Made by a program: the position numbers and the translations under genes. A stretch of DNA of 57,752 nucleotides from Betaproteobacteria bacterium HGW-Betaproteobacteria-14 (GTDB lineage: Bacteria; Pseudomonadota; Gammaproteobacteria; Burkholderiales; Rhodocyclaceae), in contig PHCS01000015.1 in assembly GCA_002840845.1 (NCBI GenBank), positions 1 to 57,752 of the forward strand, written 5' to 3'. The notes below the pieces were generated by a model, which was not told the DNA's origin, made no database searches, and saw nothing but the letters and a program-made list of their open reading frames with translations. Positions 51,561-57,752 of the stretch are shown one piece after another (position 1 is the stretch's first letter; each line of letters starts with the position of its first letter).

Positions 51561-54290
51561 TCACGCATCAGGCTCGGCCGCCCGTCCGCGGCCAGCGCAG
51601 CGGCGCACCAGCGCCTTTTCGCCTTCGACCAGCGCGAATACGAGCAGGCCGATCAGGGTCGGCACCAGCCAGTGGCGAGCGGCCAGCGGGGCGGTGCCGA
51701 ACCAGGCGTGCATGAACGGCAGATAGACGAAGCCCAGTTGCAGCAGGAGCAGGATGCCGGTGGCCAGCCAGGCGGCGCGATTGGTGAACAGCAGCGACAG
51801 CTGCAGGCTCGAGGCGCTCAGGAAACGGCTGTTGAACAGGTAGCAGGCCTGGGCGATGACCAGGGTGTTCACCGCCATGGTGCGGGCGCTGTCGAGCGGC
51901 ATGCCGAAGTGCAATTCGACCTCGAACAGGGCGATGGTGGCGCCGCCGATCAGCAGCGAGACCAGGGCGATCCGCCAGATGTACACGCGGCCGAGGATCG
52001 GCGTCCCCGGTCGGCGGGGGGGGCGCTGCATGACGCCGGGTTCGGCCGGCTCGAAGGCCAGGGCGAGCGCCAGGGTGATGGCGACCACCATGTTGACCCA
52101 GAGAATCTGCACCGGCGTCAGCGGCAGGGTCAGGCCGAACAGCACTGCCACCAGCATCACCAGGCCCTGGGCGCCATTGGTCGGCAGGATGAACAGGATG
52201 GCTTTCTGCAGGTTGTCGTAAATGGTGCGGCCTTCCTCGACGGCGTGCGCGATCGAGGAGAAATTGTCGTCGGCGAGCACGATGTCGGCCGCCTCTTTGG
52301 TCGCCTCGGTGCCCTTGATGCCCATTGCCACGCCGACATCGGCGCGCTTCAGGGCCGGCGCGTCGTTGACCCCGTCGCCGGTCATCGCCACCACCTCGCC
52401 GCGGGCCTGCAGGGCCATCACCAGGCGCAGCTTGTGCTCCGGGCTGGTGCGGGCAAAGATGTCGCAGTCCTGGGCCAGCTGCTGCAGTTGGGCGTCGCTG
52501 GCCGCCTCGATGTCCTCGCCGCTGACCACCGTCAGCGTGCCGCCGCGGCCGAGGCCCATTTCGGCGCCGATGGCGCGGGCGGTGCCGGCGTGGTCGCCGG
52601 TGATCATCTTGACGCGGATGCCGGCCTGGTGACAGGCGGCGATGGCGGCGATGGCTTCCGGTCGCGGCGGATCGATGATGCCGACCAGGCCGAGGAAGAC
52701 CATGCCGTCGTCGAGATCATCGATGCTCAGGTGCTGCTTGCCGTCGTCGACTTGGCGGGCGGCGGCGGCCAGCACGCGCAGCCCTTCGCCGCTCAGTGCG
52801 TTGATCTGCTCTTCCCAGAAAGCCCGGTCGAGGGCCTGCGCCTGGCCGCCGCTGGCCATTTCCTCGCGGCAGCGGTCAAGCAGGCGGTCGGGCGCGCCCT
52901 TGAGCAGGATGCGGCGGATGCCGGCCGGCGAGGTGGCCAGCGTGGCCATGAACTTGTTGGCCGACTCGAAGGGAATGGCGGCATGGCGTTCGTGGCCGCC
53001 GGCATCGAAACCGGCCTTTTCGGCCAGGGCGCGCAAGGCGCCCTCGGTCGGTTCGCCGGTGACCAGCCACCGTTCTTCTTCCTGGCGCAGCTGGCTATCG
53101 TTGGCGACGGCAACCACCTCAATCACCGCCTGCAGGTGGGCGTGCTCGGCCAGTTGCACCAGTTCGCCGTCGAGGGTGATGGCGCCGGCCGGGCAGTAGC
53201 CGGTGCCGCTGACCGCATAGCTGCCGGCGCGGGTGATCACGTGGCGGGCGGTCATCTCGTTGCGGGTCAGCGTGCCGGTCTTGTCGGAACAGATCACCGT
53301 CACCGAGCCGAGCGTCTCGACTGCGCTCAGCTGGCGCGTGATGGCATTGCGCCGGGCCATGCGCTGCACGCCGAGGGCCAGGGTGATGGTCAGGATGGCC
53401 GGCAGGCCTTCCGGGATGGCGGCGACGGCGAAGCCGATGGCGGCCAGCAGCAGTTCGCCGAGCGCAAAGTCGTGCACGCCGAGGCCGATCACCAGCATCA
53501 GCAGCGCCAGGCCGACGATGACTACCGACAGCAACTTGCCGAACTGCGCCATCTGGCGGGTGAGCGGCGTCTGCAGCACCTCCACTTCGGCGATCATCCG
53601 ATTGATGTGGCCGAGCTCGGTCGCCGCGCCGGTGGCGGTGACGATGCCGAGGCCGCGGCCGGCGGCGACCAGGGTGCCGGAATAGGCCATGCAGAAGCGA
53701 TCGCCGACGCCGGCGGTGGCGGCGACCGCGGCGCAATGCTTGTCGCTGGGCAGCGATTCGCCGGTCAGGGCCGACTCCTCGAGGCGCAGGCTGGTCGTCT
53801 CGAGCAGCCGCAGGTCGGCCGGCACGCGGTCGCCGGAGCGCAGGCGGACGATGTCGCCGGGAACCAGCTGGGCGGCCTCGATCTGCGTCCAGATTCCGTC
53901 GCGGCAGACCTGGGCATGCGCCGACAGCATCTGGCGGATGCCGGCCAGCGCCGCTTCCGCCTTGCCCTCCTGGATGAAGCCGATGATCGCATTGATCACG
54001 ACAACGCCGAGGATGACGCCGGTGTCCAGCCAGTGGCCGAGCAGGGCGGTGATGCCGGCGGCGGCGAGAAGGACGTAGATCAGGACGTCGTTGAACTGCT
54101 TGCAGAAGCGCCAGAGCAGGCTTTCCCGGGGCGCCGCCGGCAGTTGGTTGGGACCGGCTTCGGCGAGTCGCCGAGCCGCCTCGGCCGCGCTTAGGCCGGC
54201 CATGTTGCCGTTCAGGGCGGCCTGCACGTCGCCGCTGCTCAGGGCATGCGCGTTGTCGATCGTCAGGCGATGGCGTGCGGCTTGGCTCAC
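51561..54290 (-). CDS. P-type cation-transporting ATPase
   Basis: A type II P-type ATPase of 909 residues that pumps cations across the inner membrane. It has an N-terminal cation-ATPase domain, the TGES actuator motif (176-179), AAIPEGLPA in membrane segment 4, the phosphorylated Asp in DKTGTLT (D336), and [12 protein letters not shown]. About ten membrane segments are arranged as in the calcium/PMA-like group. Substrate cannot be fixed by eye; calcium, magnesium or other divalent ions are possible. It converges with ybiT. Confidence 0.9.
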   Translation of the reverse strand: MSQAARHRLTIDNAHALSSGDVQAALNGNMAGLSAAEAARRLAEAGPNQLPAAPRESLLWRFCKQFNDVLIYVLLAAAGITALLGHWLDTGVILGVVVINAIIGFIQEGKAEAALAGIRQMLSAHAQVCRDGIWTQIEAAQLVPGDIVRLRSGDRVPADLRLLETTSLRLEESALTGESLPSDKHCAAVAATAGVGDRFCMAYSGTLVAAGRGLGIVTATGAATELGHINRMIAEVEVLQTPLTRQMAQFGKLLSVVIVGLALLMLVIGLGVHDFALGELLLAAIGFAVAAIPEGLPAILTITLALGVQRMARRNAITRQLSAVETLGSVTVICSDKTGTLTRNEMTARHVITRAGSYAVSGTGYCPAGAITLDGELVQLAEHAHLQAVIEVVAVANDSQLRQEEERWLVTGEPTEGALRALAEKAGFDAGGHERHAAIPFESANKFMATLATSPAGIRRILLKGAPDRLLDRCREEMASGGQAQALDRAFWEEQINALSGEGLRVLAAAARQVDDGKQHLSIDDLDDGMVFLGLVGIIDPPRPEAIAAIAACHQAGIRVKMITGDHAGTARAIGAEMGLGRGGTLTVVSGEDIEAASDAQLQQLAQDCDIFARTSPEHKLRLVMALQARGEVVAMTGDGVNDAPALKRADVGVAMGIKGTEATKEAADIVLADDNFSSIAHAVEEGRTIYDNLQKAILFILPTNGAQGLVMLVAVLFGLTLPLTPVQILWVNMVVAITLALALAFEPAEPGVMQRPPRRPGTPILGRVYIWRIALVSLLIGGATIALFEVELHFGMPLDSARTMAVNTLVIAQACYLFNSRFLSASSLQLSLLFTNRAAWLATGILLLLQLGFVYLPFMHAWFGTAPLAARHWLVPTLIGLLVFALVEGEKALVRRCAGRGRAAEPDA

Positions 54291-54312
54291 CAGTGCTCCT
54301 CCGGGAGGCGTC

Positions 54313-54783
54313 CTATTGCTGGTTGTCTCCGGCGGCCAGGGTGCGAATGATGCGCACGCAGTCGATGTCGGACTGCTGATAGGCGGACTTGATGTACTCG
54401 ACGTAGGCCCGTTCTTCCGAACCGGCCGCCGCGGCGAAGCCGGTGACGTAGGCGAAGCGCAGGAACAGGTGGCCGGCTTCCGGTTCCTCGATGGTGATGG
54501 TCAGGCTGCCGCCGGCGTACTGCTCGCCCGGCTCGATGTCGAAACGCACCCAGTGCGCCTCGGCCTGCGTCACCCGGTCGCGGATACGGGCGGCGCCGAA
54601 ATCGAGTTCGCGGACGAGATGGTCGGCGTGGCGTTCGAGGATGGCACAGGCTTCAAGCCCGGGCAGGAAGGGCAGGGGATTTTCCACCCGGTGAAGCAGC
54701 CCGGCCCAGACCTGCTGGCGCGAGAGCGGCATGATCAGCGGGTTGCCGGGGTCGTTGATGGCGATCAGGTGTTCGAATTGCAT
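54313..54783 (-). CDS. DUF1857 / AtaL-like SRPBCC-fold protein
   Basis: The 156-residue product starts MQFEHLIAINDPGNPLIMPL and has LSRQQVWAGLLHRVENPLPF, the typical opening of the DUF1857 (AtaL-like) family. It probably folds as a helix-grip lipid or small-molecule binding domain. No enzymatic activity is assigned. It lies 22 bp upstream of the P-type ATPase in the same orientation and is divergent from the pseudouridine synthase. Confidence 0.8.
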   Translation of the reverse strand: MQFEHLIAINDPGNPLIMPLSRQQVWAGLLHRVENPLPFLPGLEACAILERHADHLVRELDFGAARIRDRVTQAEAHWVRFDIEPGEQYAGGSLTITIEEPEAGHLFLRFAYVTGFAAAAGSEERAYVEYIKSAYQQSDIDCVRIIRTLAAGDNQQ

Positions 54784-54806
54784 AAGGCGATGGTAGCATC
54801 GGCGGC

Positions 54807-55514
54807 ATGCATCTAGAACGTATCCTGCACCGAACCGGCTTCGGTACCCGCAAGGCTTGCCGCTCCCTGATCCGCCACGGGCACGTCGCGGTCGCCGGCC
54901 AGACCTGTGACGATCCCTTCACCGATTTCGCTACCGACGGCCTGGTTTTTACCGTCGATGGCATTGACTGGCCGTACTGCGAATTCGCCAGCCTGCTGCT
55001 CTACAAGCCGGCCGGTTACGAGTGTTCGCGCAAGCCGCAGCACCATCCGTCGGTCCTCGAATTGCTGCCGCTGCCGCTGCGCGAGCGCGGCGTCCAGCCG
55101 ATCGGCCGGCTCGACGAGGACACCACCGGCCTGTTGCTGATCACCGACGACGGCCAGCTGAATCACCAGCTGTCCTCGGGCAAACGCAAGGTGCCCAAGG
55201 TCTACCTGGCGACCACCAAACATCCGCTGGAGCAGGAGCAGCTGGACCGCCTGCTGGCTGGCGTGCTGCTCGCCGACGAATATGAGCCGATCGCCGCCGC
55301 GGCGGCCGAGCTGGTCGACCCGCATCACCTGCGCCTGACGCTGACCGAAGGCAAGTATCACCAGGTCAAGCGCATGGTGGCGGCGGTCGGCAACCGGGTC
55401 GAGGCACTGCATCGCGAGGCGGTCGGCGAACTGGGCCTGCCGCCCGACCTGCTGCCCGGTGAGTGGCGCTGGCTGACGGCTGCCGATCTGCACCGCCTGG
55501 GCGTCAGCCGATGA
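54807..55514 (+). CDS. rsuA: 16S rRNA pseudouridine synthase, RsuA type
   Basis: The 235-residue protein has an N-terminal S4 RNA-binding domain (about residues 1-45) and a RsuA/RluB-type catalytic domain with the essential Asp in GRLDEDTTGLLLITDDG. The C-terminal motif EGKYHQVKRM is family typical. It is closest to RsuA, which modifies U516 of 16S rRNA; RluB/E type cannot be excluded. Its stop overlaps the next start by 4 bp. Confidence 0.85.
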   Translation: MHLERILHRTGFGTRKACRSLIRHGHVAVAGQTCDDPFTDFATDGLVFTVDGIDWPYCEFASLLLYKPAGYECSRKPQHHPSVLELLPLPLRERGVQPIGRLDEDTTGLLLITDDGQLNHQLSSGKRKVPKVYLATTKHPLEQEQLDRLLAGVLLADEYEPIAAAAAELVDPHHLRLTLTEGKYHQVKRMVAAVGNRVEALHREAVGELGLPPDLLPGEWRWLTAADLHRLGVSR

Positions 55515-56351
55515 CCCTGACCGAAATGCGCTACATCGTGGCACTGGCCCGTGAGCGCCACTTCGGCCGGGCCGCCGAGGCCTGTCACGTCAGCCAGCCG
55601 ACCTTGTCGGTGGCGATCAAGAAAGTGGAAGGGCAGATCGGTTCGGTACTCTTCGAGCGCACCGCCAACGACGTGCGCATCACGGCACTGGGCGAACGCA
55701 TCGTCGATCAGGCGCGGCGCGTGCTGGAAGAGGCGGTCAAGCTGGAGGAAATCGCCGAGGCCACCGGCGACCCGATGAGCGGCCAGTTGCGCGTCGGCAT
55801 TATCTACACCATCGCGCCCTATCTGCTGCCGCAGCTGATTCCGGCACTGAGCCGCGAGGCACCGGCGATGCCGCTGTTCCTCAAGGAGGATTTCACGGCC
55901 AACCTGGTGCCGGCGCTGAAATCCGGCGAACTGGACGTGATCGTCATCGCCCTGCCGTTCGCCGAACCCGGCCTGGTCGCCCAGCCGGTCTACGACGAGC
56001 CGTTCCGCGTGGTGGTCCCGGCGACCCATGCCTGGGTCGCGCGCCCGGCCATCGCCGCCGACGAACTGGAGGGCCAGAACCTGTTGCTGCTCGGTCAGGG
56101 CAACTGCTTCCGCGATCAGGTGCTGGAATCCTGTCCGCGGCTGACCGGGCACGAGGCGCAGGCGCATGCGCTGGAAGGCAGTTCGCTGGAAACCATACGC
56201 TACATGGTGGCCAGCGGCGCCGGCGTGGCGGTGATGCCCGCGCACCGTCGGCCTGGTCTGGCGGGTGACCTATCCGCGACCGCAGGCCATCGACGTGCTG
56301 CGGGCGGCGCTGCTGTCCTGCCAGCTGCCCGGGGCCACGCCACGGCGCTGA
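55511..56351 (+). pseudogene. OxyR-like LysR regulator with internal deletion and frameshift
   Basis: A LysR-type regulator with a normal N-terminal helix-turn-helix (HFGRAAEACHVSQPTLSVAI) and sensor core (GNCFRD keeps the peroxide-sensing cysteine; ESCPRLTG keeps the second). After GVAVMPA the frame is lost, but a shifted frame resumes with RTVGLVWRVTYPRPQAIDVLR and stops at 56351. About 23-26 residues that normally lie between the two parts are missing, so a 70-80 bp deletion not divisible by three is implied. It may be inactive or an assembly artefact. Confidence 0.75.
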
Positions 56352-56352
56352 G

Positions 56353-56366
56353 GTTTCACGTGAAAC
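56353..56366. promoter_or_regulatory. parS centromere site
   Basis: GTTTCACGTGAAAC is the perfect palindromic core of the ParB site TGTTTCACGTGAAACA. It fits the origin-proximal position and complements the copy at 3033-3046. Confidence 0.8.
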
Positions 56367-56391
56367 GACGGGCCGCTGGCTCAAAAGTGGA

Positions 56392-56410
56392 AGGGGGCCA
56401 GCGGCCCCCT
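56392..56410. terminator. Hairpin between oxyR-like gene and topB
   Basis: AGGGGGCC and GGCCCCCT form an 8-bp stem around AGC in the short convergent spacer. It lacks a long T-run on either strand but probably ends both transcripts. Confidence 0.55.
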
Positions 56411-56413
56411 CGT

Positions 56414-57752
56414 TCATTCTGCTTCGGCTAGCTTCTTTTTTGCCGGCGCCTTGGGTTTGGCGGCTTTCTTCTCGAACTCGAAGCCGACCTTGCCGGCGGC
56501 CACCACCAGGTAGGCCGAGAACTTGCGCCGGGTACGGTTGGAGACGAACTCCTTCAACAGCTCCGTCTTGCCGTCGGCCAGCAGCTTCTTCATCTGGGTG
56601 GCATCGACCGGCTGCTGCAGGATCACCTTGCCGGAACGGAAGTCACAGGACTTGGCCGGGCCGGTCGATTTCTCGCAGACGTAGGAATTGCCGTGATCGA
56701 AGACGTTGGCGGCGCATTTCGGGCACTGGCCGAGGCTTTCCTGGCCGGAGAAGTCGACCGGTTCGGCCGAGTCGTCGTTGGCCTTGTCCTGGCCGAAGTC
56801 GAATTCCGGTTCCTTGTTGTCGTTCAACTTGATGGCGGCGGCGAAGGTGCGCCCCATCTTGTTGCGGAACCCGGTCAGCGGCCCGATCTGGCCTTCGTTG
56901 ATCAGCGTGTCGATTTCGGCCGGTTCGAACTGGCGGCCGGCGACGATTTTCCACAGCGAGTAGTCGCAGCCGCCGCACTGGAACTTCTTGTAGGTTTCGC
57001 GAATCTCGCCGCCGCAGCGCGGGCATTTGGCGGTCAATACGCCGAAATCGCCGGGAATGGTATCGGCTTCGAAAGTCTTGGCGCGTTCGACCATGTGCCG
57101 GGTCATTTCGGCGATTTCGCGCATGAATTCGTCGCGCGTGAATTCGCCCTTTTCGATGCGCCCGAGCTTCCATTCCCAGTCGCCGGTCAGTTCCGGCTGG
57201 GTCAGTTCGTTGATGCCGAGGCCGTTCAACAGCGTCATCAGCGAGAAGGCCTTGGCCGTCGGAATCAGCTCGCGGCCTTCGCGATACATGTACTGCTCGC
57301 CGATCAGGTTTTCGATGATCTGCGCGCGCGTCGCCGGCGTGCCGAGACCGCGGCCGGCCAGTGCCGCCTTCAGGTCCTCGTCGTCCACCATCTTGCCGGC
57401 ACCTTCCATCGCCGACAGCAGCGTGGCTTCCGAATAGCGTGGCGGCGGCTTGGTCTCGTTGGCCTTGACGGTGACGTCCTCGGCCTTGACCTTCTCGTCC
57501 TTGGCGACGGCGACCAGATTGCCTTCGGTGCCTTCCTGGCCTTCCTTACCATGTACCGCCAGCCAGCCCGGATTGACCAGCACCTTGCCCTCGGTCTTGA
57601 ACGGATGGCCTTCGACGCGGGTGATGCGGGTGGTGACCAGGTATTCGGCGGCCGGGAAGAACACCGACAGGAAGCGGCGGACGACGAAGTCGTACAGCTT
57701 CTGTTCCATCTCGTTCAGGTGCTTGGGCGCCTGCGGCGTCGGGATGATGGCG
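56414..57752 (-). CDS. topB: DNA topoisomerase III, C-terminal part
   Basis: The gene runs off the right edge of the window. The visible 446 residues include the typical AIIPT motif near the edge, the type IA core (PPRYSEATLLSAMEGAG, GLGTPATRAQIIENL) and C-terminal zinc-ribbon-like segments (CPRCGG, CGGCDYS, CPKCAANVFD). The enzyme decatenates and relaxes DNA. The lysine-rich C-terminus (KKKLAEAE) ends just before a hairpin. The catalytic tyrosine region lies outside the window. Confidence 0.93.
   Translation of the reverse strand, partial: AIIPTPQAPKHLNEMEQKLYDFVVRRFLSVFFPAAEYLVTTRITRVEGHPFKTEGKVLVNPGWLAVHGKEGQEGTEGNLVAVAKDEKVKAEDVTVKANETKPPPRYSEATLLSAMEGAGKMVDDEDLKAALAGRGLGTPATRAQIIENLIGEQYMYREGRELIPTAKAFSLMTLLNGLGINELTQPELTGDWEWKLGRIEKGEFTRDEFMREIAEMTRHMVERAKTFEADTIPGDFGVLTAKCPRCGGEIRETYKKFQCGGCDYSLWKIVAGRQFEPAEIDTLINEGQIGPLTGFRNKMGRTFAAAIKLNDNKEPEFDFGQDKANDDSAEPVDFSGQESLGQCPKCAANVFDHGNSYVCEKSTGPAKSCDFRSGKVILQQPVDATQMKKLLADGKTELLKEFVSNRTRRKFSAYLVVAAGKVGFEFEKKAAKPKAPAKKKLAEAE

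Overview
The window is the replication-origin region of a GC-rich betaproteobacterial chromosome, most likely Rhodocyclales (Dechloromonas/Azonexus-like). This is inferred from the rpmH-dnaA-dnaN-gyrB order, the type of glutamate-cysteine ligase, and the GC-rich style of the core genes. DnaA boxes lie on both sides of dnaA, and two parS-type palindromes lie near dnaN/gyrB and near the oxyR-like gene. No ribosomal RNA, tRNA or CRISPR array was seen.

The centrepiece is a complete Tn7-like transposon of 29,550 bp (5549-35098), inserted 8 bp after the gyrB stop codon. Its ends are read directly from the sequence. A 5-bp duplication, ATTGT, occurs at 5544-5548 and 35099-35103. Terminal inverted repeats of the TGT...ACA type match at 21 of 25 positions, and each end carries several short repeats that look like TnsB sites. 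Removing the element rejoins gyrB to its own terminator, now at 35167-35199. The compact end faces gyrB and tnsA is transcribed away from it, which is the orientation Tn7 has at glmS. The transposition genes are tnsA, tnsB, a short tnsC and two tniQ/tnsD genes (16199-22997). The second TniQ carries a long C-terminal row of helix-turn-helix-like modules, which makes it the best candidate reader of the gyrB 3' end.

The cargo looks like a defence island. Between the gyrB-side end and tnsA lies an overlapping operon: hsdR, hsdS, a Septu-like AAA ATPase plus HNH pair, hsdM, and a NucS/DUF5655-type nuclease. It is followed by an Xre regulator preceded by three 18-bp palindromes of one pattern. On the other side of tniQ lie a winged-helix-like protein with GAGTAC repeats and a candidate structured RNA, an Abi/HEPN protein, an HTH protein, a serine resolvase, a NYN-domain protein, several small unknown genes, a membrane protein, a CoiA-like nuclease, a zinc-ribbon membrane protein, and a TOTE-type primase-helicase. 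A 14-bp motif occurs four times in both orientations around the resolvase and NYN genes.

Downstream of the element (35104-57752) the GC-rich host sequence resumes after one HNH gene. It includes a three-gene unit (a CRP/FNR regulator fused to two PilJ/NarX-like sensor domains, a small protein, and an HPP-family membrane protein) with two perfect or near-perfect FNR boxes upstream. Then come dtd, an HD-GYP response regulator with a large hybrid histidine kinase that carries a frameshift, apbE-gshB-gshA, an ABC-F ATPase (YbiT type), a P-type cation ATPase, a DUF1857 protein, an RsuA-like pseudouridine synthase, an oxyR-like gene with an apparent internal deletion and frameshift, and the 3' part of topB.
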